Below, piece after piece: positions 24,641-36,959 of a stretch of DNA of 64,000 nucleotides (the stretch's first letter is position 1; each line of letters opens with the position of its first letter). The stretch spans positions 9,285,420-9,349,419 of the forward strand of contig RSEF01000019.1 of assembly GCA_003993805.1 (NCBI GenBank). The letters are read 5' to 3'. The position numbers were made by a program, and so were the translations under genes. Under the pieces are notes generated by a model. The model did no database searches, was not told the DNA's origin, and was given only the letters and a program-made list of their open reading frames with translations. The DNA is from Himantopus leucocephalus. Its lineage: Eukaryota > Chordata > Aves > Charadriiformes > Recurvirostridae.

Positions 24641-27548
24641 ATTTTCACAGCTCGAGCCTAAGCAAAGTTCCTCCCTTTCACAAGCTACTCAAAGGAGACG
24701 AGAAACTAAAACCAGACCAACAAACATCCCCCACCCCAGAAAAAACACAGAGCAAGAGGAAACCGGGGGTATTACCTCTCTTACAGGGTTTTAAAAGGCA
24801 TTTTCTATTAATAGAATCGTTGGCATCATTTAATGAGAGATTATTCCCAGGGTGCCCTCCAGCCTTAACCAAAGGGGGCTACTGCTAATTTTAAGAAATG
24901 ACATCAACTGTTTTTCAGTTTATTTCCTCCCAGTCCTTGGCACCTTTTAATAAAGTGAAGGAATTCAGGGCAAACAAAGGAGAGCAGCCGGAGCTGGGGT
25001 CTCAGGGGTACCCCTCGTGTCCCTGGTAAAACACCTCTTTGCGAGAAGAGAAGAGAATAAGAAAAGGAGAAATCATTTTAAAAAAAAAAAAAAAATCCGT
25101 AGCAAGGGGGTGAGAGCTTACCCCTGCAAAGACAACAACAAACCTCTATTTCCCTTCGGAAAGCTCCAAGCTGAGGGTGGAAAATAAAATGACCGAAGGA
25201 GATAAGCTGCATTTCAGGCATTTATAATCTTCAGCGATCCTTACCCGAACCCCGGTCGGGGGAACTGAGGTTCCCGAGGAAAAGCTCCACCACATTGGTA
25301 GTGGGGAGCACCCGAGCGCTTCCTCCGAAGCTCTCACTGAGGAATTAAGGGACGAGCTCATTTAGAAATCATCTGTTTCCCTGCAATTTTGGTTAACTCT
25401 GCAGTGGTTCTCAGCACACACACACCCCCCAGCAGCAGTCAGGGCAGTTCTTTAACAAGTTCCCTTGAATATCACTCCGTATAAGAGGAATAATTAACCC
25501 CATTTCCAGCAGAAAGCAGGTAAAAGGGGGGGAAAGGGTGTCAGCCCCCGCCATGTGGAGCTGCACTTTTGGGCAGTTTGGCCCAGAATTGGCATGTTTG
25601 GCACCGGGACCACCGGGAGCATCCCTTCCCACCCCGGCTTTGAAACGAGGGGCCAAGCAGAAATTCAGAGATCCAAACTAGATGACATAAAGCAGAAAGA
25701 ACCCAACCTAGGCAGGCAGCTCCTGTCCGCCGGGTAAATGCCATCTCTTGTGAGGTTGTCTTTTTTAGCTGTCTATATAAATAAAAAGGCTCCCCCTCGT
25801 CTCCATTTTTTTTCCGCCGAGCAGCCTGTGTTCATTGTAGCAGTAAATGGAGTTCTTTAAAAAGGTGTACGGGAGCTCTCAGTATTACGGCTGCGATGCT
25901 GATGGACACCATAGATCACGCGATAACACAATGCAGCGCGAACGCGGGGTCTGATCCTGCTCCTGCTCCTGCACCTGCGGGAACGTGGAAAGCTCTGGGA
26001 ACCCACAACCCCAACGTGGGGGGCAAAGCCGCCCCGAGAGCCTCGTGGAGCCGCGGTGCCCGGAGCAGGACTCGGCTCCTGCATTGGCAGCATCCTTGAG
26101 CCCCTTTACAATTAGGCACCGGCTTTCCCGAACAGCCAGCCTGGTCCCCAGTTCCCAACGTGCGGCAGCATCCTCCGGCCGCTGCGGGTACCGGCCTGCG
26201 GCACAGTCCCGCTCTCTGCTTTTTTGGGGTTTCAATGAGTTTTTATTTCCTCTTGCGGGTTTTTGTAACCATTTACAAGCGACCTGGTGATTCTGCATGC
26301 AACAGCGGTGGGGCGAACGGGTTGGCATCTCCCCGTGGGGAGAGCAGCCGTGGGCTGGATCAGGTGCTCAGCACAGGAGAAACAACACCCGCTCGGACAC
26401 AGCAGATATCCCCGCAGGGTGCACGGCTCCCTGGAGCATCCCGCAGCCTTAAACACTGCTGATAGACAACGAACAGCTCTGGGATAATATACTAATATAC
26501 AGCGGCGTACGGCTGTGGGAGACGCTGCAAGTGCTGGGAAAAAATTTGTCTTTTACCAAGAGACTGTCACTGCGATTTAGGGATGTGGGGGACTGCCAAA
26601 GGGTGGGGGATGTTGCCACCGGCCGGCCAAAAACCAGCCCATGAGGCACATCTCCCCTGCAGCAAGAGGGAGGGCATTTCCCCCAGCAAAAGCGTCTGCA
26701 AGTTTTTCATTCGGCGTTTTGCCGGGCAGATGGAGCGTTGCGCACAGTGCCCCTACCCCGGAGGAGACGGGGATACAGGACCTGAACTCAAACATGGTTA
26801 ATCCAGGATGCATTTGTTTCCTCGGCCCCTCGGCTGTGCAAAGATGAGCGGTGCAAAGTCCCAGCAGCAGAGCTGGCTGCGGTGGAGGCACCAGGGCTTT
26901 CCTCCATCCCACCACCTCAGCTCGCCTCTGCCTCGCACGCACCTCACTGGATTTGCATCTTCTCCCCAGATCACTGCTCTCCATCATCCCTTTGCTGCTC
27001 TCCTGTCAGTGCCGCTGTTGGCTCATCCTGGAGCCACCCTGGAGTCGAAGGCAAGGCTCCGGTCCCCCAGCACGTCCCGAGAGCAGCGGCGCAGGCAGGG
27101 AGATGCCATCAGCACCCGCATCACAGCCAAACCCGCTGCCGAGAGCCCAGAGCTCCGCGAAGCCCAGCGGCAGCCGTAAACCGAACACAGCGACGGCTGT
27201 AAGCGCGTCTGGGTGTCAGGAGGCTGCCCGGCAAAGCTCTGCCCTCTCGCCAGCTTCCCTCTGCTGCCTTGTTACCCTTCCCGAAAAACAAGACTCGAGG
27301 CTAAGCAGCGATTGTGGCTCAAAATAAATTAGTAAGGAAAAACGTGCTGCAAGGTGAAATTGGGACTGGAGTGACAGGTACAGGGCATACCTCCGCCAGG
27401 GACAGTGGCATCAGCCTGTATGGCGCACCCTGTCCCGATGGACGCGAGTGCAGGAAGAAGGGAATAACCCCAAACCTGCACCTGCAGCCCTGGCCTCCTG
27501 CAGCCGGCATCCCTCCAGCATCCCTCAGATCAGCATCTTTAGGAAAGC

Positions 27549-27725
27549 CATGGACCTGTTGGAGCGGGGCCAGAGGAGGCCANNNNNNNNNNNNNNNNNN
27601 NNNNNNNNNNNNNNNNNNNNNNNNNNNNNNNNNNNNNNNNNNNNNNNNNNNNNNNNNNNNNNNNNNNNNNNNNNNNNNNNNNTTTAAGGTTCCTTCCAAC
27701 CCAAACCATTCTGTGATTCTATGAT
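27549..27725 (+). mobile_element. CR1 LINE fragment interrupted by assembly gap
   Basis: Left of the gap: CATGGACCTGTTGGAGCGGG and CCAGAGGAGGCCA, the CR1 coding 3' region. Right of the gap (27683-27725): AAGGTTCCTTCCAACCCAAA, CCATTCTGTGATTCTATGAT, the sense 3' end. Both sides agree in orientation, so one element spans the gap. Confidence 0.9.
27583..27682. other. Assembly gap, 100 N
   Basis: Exactly 100 N inside a CR1 element. Confidence 0.99.
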
Positions 27726-27937
27726 CCCGTGCAGCATCCCTCGGATCAGCATCCCTCCCACAGCCAAACCGCCTCGCCCTCTCCCTCCAGCGCAGGGGAG
27801 GTTTTGGCTGAACAGCTCCGTTCCCCCCTTCCATTCGTGTCTGCCAATGTTTCTTGCCACCTTCTCCGGCTGCACACGGGACTGCAAACGGAGAAACCAC
27901 CAAAGTTATTTCCAAATCTACAGTGATGCCAGAAACT

Positions 27938-27961
27938 TTTATTTATTTATTTATTTATTTA
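27938..27961 (+). repeat. (TTTA)n tetranucleotide tract
   Basis: Six tandem TTTA/ATTT units. Confidence 0.9.
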
Positions 27962-28149
27962 AGTGAGTTCCCATTTTGGGAACTAAAACGGCTGTGTTGG
28001 GTGTCAGCGGGGCCGAGGCTGCGGGGTGGCTGTGGGTGCTCCTGCGGCTGCCCCCAGCCCGGAGCCGGCACCACGCTTCACCCAGCCGCGCTGTAAGGAG
28101 ATTGTCGCACGCGAGACTTGGCCGTGGGAAAGCAGAGATTTTGCAAATT

Positions 28150-28420
28150 ATGTTGAGATTTGTTTAAAGCGCACCTTGTGAAATCACACATGTTAAGGTA
28201 AAACAATCTGGAATATACTACTGCCCTTAATACATTCTTTTATATGACAAATAATAACACGTATTTATGAACATCTGTTGCTGCACCAATAAAAATAGTC
28301 CTAAAAGAAAGAAATCTGGTATAAAATAAAATGACTTTTTAACTTTAGAAATTCAGCTTCAATCATGAGAAACAATCCACTTCTGACCGTAACAGAAATG
28401 TCTTTCTTTTTTTAAAAACC
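28150..28420. promoter_or_regulatory. Candidate regulatory block
   Basis: AT-rich 270 bp between GC-rich flanks, with CCAATAAAAATAG (28286-28298) and ACACGTATTTATG. The sense of any function is unknown. Confidence 0.3.
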
Positions 28421-29794
28421 AGCCAAGCACCCAACCCAACAATGAGCAACAGCAGAAAAAAAGATTCTTAAAAGGACATGCAAAAGGGGGAGGGGGTGCC
28501 TCAAAATTTCTCTCTTCTCTCTCGAGAGCTGAGCAGAGAGGAGCAAATGGCCTGAGCTGGAGACACAATGATCCCGGCTCCACTTTCTGGGGACCGTTCC
28601 CGGCTCAGGTGATTCCTTTAGGAAATCAGAAGTGGCGCATTTTCAAACCATCTGGTTTAAGAAAGAGAAGAATCCCCTGTATTTCTGAAAGCCCAGCTAC
28701 TGTATATACATACATATATTTTTCGTATATATATTGCTTCAAGAAGCATAACAAATTCCTCTAATTAGGGTTCCTGTTCTGCCTCTCCAGGCCAGCTAAA
28801 TGATGCCACATACGGCTGCAGCGTTTCCGATGGCCTCAGCCGCCATACACGTTCTGTACATCAGGGCTGCAGGCTCGGCGCGGTGCTTTGCGTGGCGCTG
28901 GGCGCAGGGGGGGCCCCCCCTGGACCCAGCCGATGGGGACACCCAGCCCGTCCTAGGCACGGCCGCCCCCTGCCACATGCCTGGGGACGGGGATGGTGCC
29001 ACCATCCCGCGGTCCCAAAGGAGAGCGGCACTGCTCCAACCGTGCCGCCGTTAGGACTGTAGCCGCTTCCAACTCTCCGAAGGCAAAAAGTTGTTGAGTG
29101 CGTGTGACATTTTTCCCACCCGCAGCCCAGGCGCTGCTCTGGGCAGGGGGAGGGACCACAGCAGCAGCAGCAGCATCTGTCCCCCATCCCCAAAACAGAC
29201 CCTCCCTAACTAACAGAGGAATGACCAAAAAAGGGGTTTTTCCCCTGTTTGCTCAGCGCTCTGCCGTGCTCCAGCATGCTTCTCAGGACCGCTCCATCTA
29301 CATCTGTCATGGGAGGGATGTGCTGTCTCCGGCAGCCACAGAGGAGATGGGCAGAGCTGGACCGTAATGGGAGTTTCCAAACCCGGCGTGGCTGCATCCT
29401 GTTCCCGAGGGGACGGGACAGCTCTCGCCAGCATCCCACGGCCGCTGCAGCCCTTCACCGAGGGCACGCTGAGCCCTCACACGCTCGTTACACATCACCC
29501 CACAACCACCCTGGAGGAGGGTAAAGCAAAGCGGGTTTCCCAACGCACTCCCCGGTTAACTTTTGCTGCCGCTGGACTGTGACGCTTGGGGTGTCCCCTC
29601 CCGCTTCCCATCATTTTGTCCCTTCTGGGAGACTGCAGGGCCCCGGGGCTCGCCCGTGGGTGCCGGGCAGGCGCGGTGCCGAGTGGGTGCCCACCCGTGC
29701 CCATGCCTAATATCAGAGCTCCACCTAGCGCTGCGCAGCCCCTCCCGCCGCCAGCACGGCCTGCCAGGGCGAAGGGGGGGGAAAAAGGGAAAAA
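28421..29794. other. GC-rich spacer
   Basis: Nothing coding recognised. Short AT alternation at 28700-28732. Gly/Pro/Arg-rich frames in several phases cancel each other as gene candidates. Confidence 0.55.
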
Positions 29795-30010
29795 AAAAAA
29801 ATTAAAACATATTAAAGGTGTTAATAAGCGACTTATTTAAACGGAGTATCACATATTGAACATTAATCACCTTGCAGTAAAAGTGTAATTAAGGAGTTCA
29901 CTCTGCCTTCTGGGGAAGGCTCACTTGGAAGCCGAGAGAAAATGGTCTCTTTATTAACACAAATTATTTTATTTGGCTAAAGGTAATAATTCTAAGTGAG
30001 GTCAACGGGA
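29795..30010. promoter_or_regulatory. Candidate enhancer with T-box and homeodomain sites
   Basis: AGGTGT (29816-29821, T-box half site) runs into an inverted repeat AATAAG-CGA-CTTATT (29823-29837), followed by TTAATCACC and GTGTAATTAAGGAG (29883-29896). Compact and clearly delimited from GC-rich flanks. Confidence 0.4.
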
Positions 30011-30589
30011 CTCGTGCACACGCGAGCGACGCCGGGTCCCGGCCAGCGTTTCCATGGCGACTGAGCCAAGTTCATCCTCCGCGGTAATGGCTTTGCTCTC
30101 CCACCACCGCTCGGGATTGTTTCTCGGGGAAAAAAACAGCCTTCGATCTGTCAGCGGCATCTCCTCGCCGCACCCCATCGGGGACCGTGCAGGAAAAGCC
30201 CCCCCCGGGCCTTTGGAGGTGGTTTTTGCAGAAGTGCCGGGTTTAAAGGGTGGTGGCACCGTCTCCCCCGCAGCCGCTCGGGGCCGGGGGCTCGTGGCAC
30301 GGCGCCCACCAAATGCCCTCCACCTGGGAACGGTGTTCAAGAAGCAGGACCAGAACGCGATATTGCTTTTCATCTTTTCTAGCGCAGCTACAGCCCAGGA
30401 TGGTTGCAGGACGGTTGTAGGACCACGTCCATCCCTGCCCTGCATGGCCGAGCCGTGGGAAGTTTCTCCACCGCCTTCCCATGGCGCAGTCACGGTTTTA
30501 CTGGGCTCCAGCTTCCCCAGGGAACTGCGACCGACTCCACAAGGAAAGCCGTGCCAGGGATGTGCCCCTAGATGTTTGCCAGGCAGAAA
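30011..30589. other. GC-rich spacer
   Basis: Open in several frames on both strands (up to 233 codons at 30054-30755) without domain similarity; regarded as chance. Confidence 0.5.
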
Positions 30590-30980
30590 CACATTTACTC
30601 CCCATTTTAGCGCAGCTCTAGCTAACGTGTTTGGCGTCTTAATGGCACCAAGTTGCAGCGAGTCATTTACCTGCGAGCGTTTGCAGGCTCTTACAGCGCT
30701 GAGTGTCCATTACGAGCAGGGAACAGCATATTTAAAAATATATCTAATTTCATAAAATCGAACTCTAATAAACATACTAGTAAAAAATCAGAGAGGATTC
30801 GGGCTGTAAAATCCCGTTTTCCTGAGCACATTCCTACGCTCAGAGAACTCATGTGTTATTCTGTCTCCTGCAGATTATTGTCTGAACACAGCGGTGATTT
30901 ATCTGTCTCCCATGTCATGTCATCCGTTTATGTACAGTATTATATGTAGAGTACGGCATTAACATTTTACTATTATTCTT
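30590..30980. promoter_or_regulatory. Candidate regulatory block
   Basis: AT-rich, with AAAATATATCTAATTTCATA, an ATTATTGTCTGAACAC stretch (SOX-like ATTGT) and TTTATCTG. No coding signature. Confidence 0.3.
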
Positions 30981-31359
30981 ACCTTTCAATGCAAAAAGAT
31001 AAGAGTGTAAATCTGGGAGACAAGGGATGTGTCAACAGAGCTGAGGCAGCGCTCGCGGCGTGCGGGGCCGGGTGCGGGTGCTGGTCCTCCTCCCTCGGCT
31101 CCCCGGGGGACCGTCCCCAGCCCAGTGACCATGGTGGGGACATTGCCATCACCGAAACGTGGCCTCACCCAGCTCCCAGCACCCAGCAGCAGCATGGGTG
31201 CGCTCACGATTTCCCCCCAATAAAACAAACCCCCTTAAGATGAATATCCCTCTCCAGCACAAAGCATCCTCCCGCGAGGCTGCAGACGTAAGCCACCTCC
31301 CTGCCACGCCAGACGGAGCAACAAACAGCCTGTTCACAACTTACGGCCGGGCCCGCGTA

Positions 31360-31650
31360 ACTTATTAACACCTAGTCAAGATTAATCAAGCGGGGAAAGC
31401 TAAAGCAGGTCCCTAATTAGTTGCTGATGATAACTATATTTGTCATCCTCTCCCAATTAGTCTACTGTACGTTTTGGAGTTTAATTGCACCTTGTTCTTC
31501 ATTTAAATGTCATCATGTGCATATATTCTCCTCATTCTTTAGTAAATTTGAGAAAAATTTGACATTAAATATAGATTATCTTTAGATTTTCATAATTAAC
31601 ACAACTGAACTGTCTTCGGCCTAAATACATCTCCTTATGCTATAAATCCG
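31360..31650. promoter_or_regulatory. Candidate enhancer with LIM- and paired-type homeodomain sites
   Basis: Palindromic GATTAATC (31380-31387, paired/bicoid-class dimer site), palindromic CTAATTAG (31413-31420, LIM-homeodomain core) and CAATTAG (31454-31460) lie within 81 bp; AT-rich to 31640. One of the best enhancer-like stretches in the window. Confidence 0.45.
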
Positions 31651-32730
31651 GCCACTCTCTTGGAAGCGGGTATTTCCAGGGGCGCCGCAGATGTGCGTTT
31701 GCCTCCCCCTGGCACTGGTGACAGCGGGACCGTGCACAGGTGGCACTGGTAGCCATGGTCAGGATGTGCCTTGGGGTGTCTTCCCTGCCCAGACCCCAAC
31801 AGAAGGAAGAGATGGGGCAATCCTTGGGGGGTTTCTCTCTTTGGGATTTTTTTTGCTTAATTTTCATAGGCGATAACATTTTTCGGAGTCTGATTTGCAA
31901 ATGGTGGGGAGCGCTGAAGGTGAGGAGGCTGTTTCACCTCCCTCCCATCCCGCTGCCAAACCTGCCCCGGGCAGCGTGGGGACGGGCAGCCCCGCTCAGC
32001 CCTCCCCTCCTGCATCACCCTTAGGACAAGACACGTCTGCTGCTCTACGCGGGTCGCACCCCGTTCCCGCGGATCCAGATTAGAGGATATTCAATATATT
32101 GATGTACAAGAGAAAGCTCCGACCAAAGCTGCTGCCCAGTGACCTGCGCCTCTGCATCCCGCTGCCTTTAACCCTTCAGCTGCTGCCCGGAGCCCTCCGG
32201 CAGGACTCTGTACCTCCAGCCTCCCCTGCCACCCAGCAAAGTTGTCACCGGGGCCGGGGACATCCAGCCACATCGCCCACCTTCACCCTGCATCTGGTGG
32301 TGCGCGTGTTTGCTAACGTGATGTACCAGCCCCGGCGCCCTGCGTGCCGTGGCAGCTCGGAGGGACCGAGACTCGGGGAATGGTTGATCATGAGCCATTC
32401 CCCACCATCACCGCAGAGCTCAAAGCACCGTGTGAGCGTGGAGCCTCTCTCCTGCAATAACCAACGTTGCCCGAGCCCCACCGTGTCCCCACCATGTCCC
32501 CACTGTGAGCCCTCAGCCCAGCCGGGACCAGTCCTGCCCTGACCCACCATTGCAAGGGACCGAAACCAAAGCGATGGCCCAAAGCACCTGCGTTGCAAAC
32601 GGAGCTATGAGGCCAGGGCGCGACGGGACAAGGTGGGATCGAGGTCCATCCCGCCCTGCCAACATGCCAGCCCCCACATCCCGCAGGGTCTCGCATGTGC
32701 CGGGCTCCCCCCAAGTGATGCTGCCGTACT

Positions 32731-32790
32731 GGGACACGGCCATCCGCCAGGCATGGGGACACGGCCATCCGCCGGGCATGGGCACACGGG
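32731..32790 (+). repeat. 25-bp tandem repeat, about 2.4 copies
   Basis: GGGACACGGCCATCCGCCAG-type unit starts at 32731 and again at 32756, with a degraded third start near 32781. Confidence 0.75.
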
Positions 32791-34415
32791 ACCTGCTCCA
32801 CAGCCAACCCTCTGCTCACACTGATGGGTGGCAGAGGCTGGGACCAGCACAAGCCCCCACCGCCCACCCCAGCCCCCCTGTGCCTGCGGGGGCAGCTGGA
32901 TACGGCCCATGGCTGCCGCCTCCTGAGCACCCGGCAAGCTGGAGGAGATGCTGGTGGCCAGCAGCTCTGCCCACAGCCCCTGCCACAGCCACTGGCACTG
33001 AAAACAATGCTCAGGCGTGCAAAGAAGAAGAAGAGGGGAAGGGGAAAAGCAATGAAGGAAGCTGCATGGTCCTACCTGTCCTTTAGGAAGAGTCTCAGCG
33101 CACAGATTGTCCCTACCGCCTATTAAGAGCAAAAAAACCAGGCTGGTCTGTGCATATCCGAACTCCTCCGGGGCTCGGCGTGTCCAGCGCGGTGACTGCA
33201 GCCGCTCGCTTCCCGGGGAGGAGGCTGCTGCTGTGTGAGTGGACAGGGGAACGAGAGGAGAAAGGAAAAGTGGGGGAAAAAAATAAAAAAAAATAATCAA
33301 GGAGTAGTCAAAAAGTGTATTAGAAGCAAATTTGGAAAGAAATCAATGGCAAGTAATTAGATTTGATTTTTCTTCACGTTTTGTTTGGCTGGGGGTTATG
33401 TATAGACTCTCTATATGAACGGAGCAGAGAGATTAAAGCGCGGAGAACAGGTGCCGGATCATGAGCCGGTGGCCACCAAAGCATGACAGCTCCATCACTG
33501 CTGTCAGGAGGCACAGCAAAAATAAACATATAAATAAATAAAGGGGAAACCGTGCAGGGAGGAGACAGGCATTTACTTATTTACTATTTTAGCCGCTGCT
33601 CCCCCTACCCGCACACAAACCACTCTGTCAGCAGGAAAGGGGCCGTGCAGGGACCGGGGCTGTGCCCAGCGCCTGCCTGCTGCCCCGCTCGGACCCCCGG
33701 GCTAAAGCCCTCCCGGCGCCATGGGGGACCCCGACAAGTCCTGCCCGGTGCAGAGGGTCACACACAATGACAGCGATGTCCCTAAAACCATGTGAAGGAA
33801 TCCCGGTGTCCCCGCTGGCAAAGATGCTCCTTCACCCTCCCAAACCATCACCATCCTGCTCCAGACATCGGTGTCAGCCTGACACGGATGCGCAGTCACC
33901 GGGAAAAGAGAGGAGAGAGACCACTTGTGCCAATTCATCCCATCCCCAGACAGCATCACTACATGCCTTTAAAACCCCAGTTGTTTCTGTTTGAGGTTTT
34001 TGCCCTCCTCTAAATGGGAGCGATCCGTACGGTGCTTGGAAGGCGAAGCTGGACCCGTGGCGCGGGCTGCACGCAGGGGCGCTGGCACGCGTCGCTATTC
34101 CTTAGGGAAATACAGGCAAACACGAGGCTGAAAACGCACCTCCCGCACGCCGTGGCGTGATGTGACAAACCCAGAGTGACGGCGAGCCTCAGCCCTCCCC
34201 ACACCCCGCAGCACCGAGAAAAAGCTGCTTTTTTTCTTTTATATTAAACCTGCTTCTTCGGGAACCTTTCGCAGCTGGAGACTCCAACTCCACATGGCAG
34301 CGTTTTCCAGCAAAAACTTGGGAAAGAGGATAGGAATCGCTGGGGGGCCTGGAGGGCTGCGGTGAGAGCACGTGTGCAGCCACGTATGTACACACACGCA
34401 GAGGCGTGGATACAT

Positions 34416-34476
34416 TATATGTGTGTGTGTATGCGCGTGTGTGTATACACACACATATATATAAATATATATACCC
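34416..34476 (+). repeat. Alternating purine-pyrimidine tract with 18-bp palindrome
   Basis: TATATGTGTGTGTGTATGCG then GTGTGTGTATACACACAC (34437-34454, perfect palindrome) and ATATATATAAATATATATA. Confidence 0.9.
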
Positions 34477-34544
34477 CCTGCACAGCTTTCAGTGTTGAGT
34501 TGCCAACCGTCGCTCGTCATCCTCCGAAGTTGCGAGCTATTTTT

Positions 34545-34850
34545 TTTTTTACCCTTTAACCTTGAAAATTAACCTAAAACACAGGGCGCTGTACACATGA
34601 CTTACTCAAATAAATTGCATCCTTAATTATGAACACCCTCCGCTCCTCTGTGCTCCAGGCCACGCTGCCCCAGCGGACACCCCCCTCCTGATGAGTGGTT
34701 ATTGAACACGCGAACAACAATCAACACTAATTAAATACTCAGCTGTTGAGAGGAGACAATGTTTATCAAAAAATGCAAGAGGAGGGGAGCGCATCTTCTG
34801 TTTTCTATAATTAGTTAGCAATATTCCCCAGGCGGTCTTGGAAATCGAAC
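34545..34850. promoter_or_regulatory. Candidate enhancer with SOX, homeodomain and FOX sites
   Basis: AACAAT (34716-34721), TAATTA (34728-34733) and TGTTTATC (34760-34767) lie in one 52-bp stretch. Further AT-rich sequence with CTATAATTAGTTAGC follows near 34805. Preceded and followed by GC-rich DNA. Confidence 0.4.
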
Positions 34851-36959
34851 TCGGGTTTGTTCACATCTGTTTGGCACAGGCAGACAAAGGCCACCGCGGC
34901 CCCGGCCCCCTCCCCGGCCCCCCCCTGCCCCCAGACCTACACCCCAGCGAAGCACACGGGGCGCAGCACCCGCACGGTGCCACCGCAGCATCCCCGGCCA
35001 GCGGAGGAAGGCCACCTGCCCTCCTCATCCCCTCTGCCCGTGTCACCGATGGGATTCGGCTGTTCGAGGGGAACAAGTCGCTGGAGCGGAGATCCCAACC
35101 CCGGGCAATCCCGGGGACTTGGGCGGGCAGAGGCATCCCGGCACCACGGGGTGCCCGTCCCCCACGGCCGACCCCACCACCCGGAGCTGTTGGGGGCTCG
35201 GGGAGGGAGGAGGGGGAAGGGTGAGGGCACAAGGGGTATACACCTTCCCTCGCACCCCGTTAGAAACGAACCCCTCATCAGCAGGAGAATAATTCGAATG
35301 CAAATTTATACCTTTTTAATTCTGTACTTTAATTCTTTAGCGGTTTTCAGGCAGGGAAGGGGCAGGACAAGGCCGTTAATTTCCCTGTGTCTCACGTTAT
35401 TACCGGCTTAAAGATCTACTCAGCGGCAGAGGACAGGAGTTAAAATTTCCCTGAAAGAGGGGAAGTAAGGCAATTAGTGATCGCCGGGGTTTCAATACTG
35501 AAGCCTGGGAAGGGCTCCAGATAAGAAAACTCTAGTTTCTTAGTTTGTACATGAATGAAGAACAACAGCAACAAAACAACCTCTCCATCGTACTCTACGC
35601 TCTGATATTTATCCGAGGGCTGCTGAACGGTCCCTCTCCTATAGACCCACACTAATATTACCCATCTTCCTACACACTGCTTCTAGTACAGTAGTGAAAC
35701 TGGGTTTGCTAAAAAAAAAACAACTTCAGGCAACGCTCTGAAGTTACTGCACCGTGAGCAGTGCCGCAGGCCCTTTGCATACACGCCTATAGAAACTGCT
35801 GGACCTATACAACACACTAACCACTATCGCTCGTAAGCATCTCTCTGCACACAGGTACTCCTGCACTACGCATCCAGATGGACAAGAGTGCCATTCCGAA
35901 GTCTATTCCGCTACATTAACAGTTCACCTTTCCAAATACTGTCCATAATTCAATAGTAACGAATATTCTCCGTGCAGCAGCATCCCCAGCCCAACCCCGC
36001 GGCGAGGTGGGGCAGCCGCATCCCCTGTGCCGGGAGGATGCTTGGGTGATGCCTGTTCCAGTGGGAGCGCGAGCCCTGGGGACGCCCCCGCCGCGGCCCC
36101 CTCCCGCTCCCCGCCAGCAGCCGTTGCTTCCCAGCCTGGGCCCCGCTCGCCGCTTCGATCCGTCAATACCGGGCAGGGCAGGCACGGCCCCGGCCCCGGC
36201 CCCGATCGATAGGCACCGCCGCCGCCGGCCCCGTGGGTGCTGCACTTGTTGAGCCAGGCTGCGGTGGAAGAAAAAAGAAACCGCACTTAATACATTCCTC
36301 CTCGGTGCAAAGCCAAACTCAAAGGCGTAGGAGCAAGCAGAGGGGCAGCAACATCTTTTCGTGTCTTGCTGAATAACGGCAGCGAAAGCAAGTGCTGGGA
36401 GCCGGGGAGGAGCAGCGATGGGATGCGAGCCCATCCCACAGCACGCCTGTATCACCGCTTGTGGGCTTCGTCTGTTGCACCTGACGCCGCTAATGACATA
36501 CGAGCTTTGGTAGTAAAATGCGCTGGAAAAAACAGTTTAAATTTCAGCACGGCTCAGTGGTAGCACTGGGCTCCCAGTCCTGCGCACGTGTGGGTGACAG
36601 GGACTTCGCCCCCTCTTTTTGCCCCCTCTTGCTCTAATCATCAAGAGCAAAAGCGCCCTACGGATCAGCGCGTGGCTTCTCTTGGCAAACTGGGAGGTTA
36701 CCATAAACAGCAAATGAGACTTTCACAGCACTTTCCATCCCAGGGATCTCAAACCACTTTTATTAAGACCAGGAATTAATCCATCCTGCCTCCCTACAAG
36801 ACCGAGGAGGACCGTCACCCTCCGGTCATGGACGGGACAGCGCTGCGGATGAGGAAAGTGGGGTGGCACCAGCATCGCAAGCTGGGATGAGCCCAGACAC
36901 TGGCAGAGGAGAAGCTGCCGCTGTTGTGGATGCACTTTCTGACGCGCATGGCTCGTGGC
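34851..36959. other. GC-rich spacer with an octamer site
   Basis: Nothing coding recognised. ATGCAAAT (POU octamer) at 35298-35305 lies in a short AT-rich patch (35270-35350). 35990-36250 is extremely GC-rich. Confidence 0.5.

Larger units (their letters stand above)
24641..28149. other. Mostly GC-rich spacer with CR1 and gap
   Basis: No gene. It contains the CR1 element at 27549-27725, an ATTT tetranucleotide tract (27938-27961) and a lone TATA-like TATATAAATAAAAAGGC at 25774-25790. Overlapping GC-rich frames around 25.9-27.3 kb show no domain. Confidence 0.55.
31651..34544. other. Mostly GC-rich spacer
   Basis: No gene. It includes a short tandem repeat of 25 bp (32731-32790, two full copies and a partial third), an AT-richer stretch at 33285-33440, and the TG/CA tract at 34416-34476. 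Frames up to 231 codons are compositional. Confidence 0.55.

Noticed and set aside
30054..30755. 233-codon plus-strand frame with overlapping 196-codon minus frame
   Set aside because: Both open because of GC-rich sequence with few stops; neither resembles a known protein.
32605..33300. 231-codon minus-strand frame
   Set aside because: Overlaps long frames in four other phases and includes a 25-bp tandem repeat; no domain.
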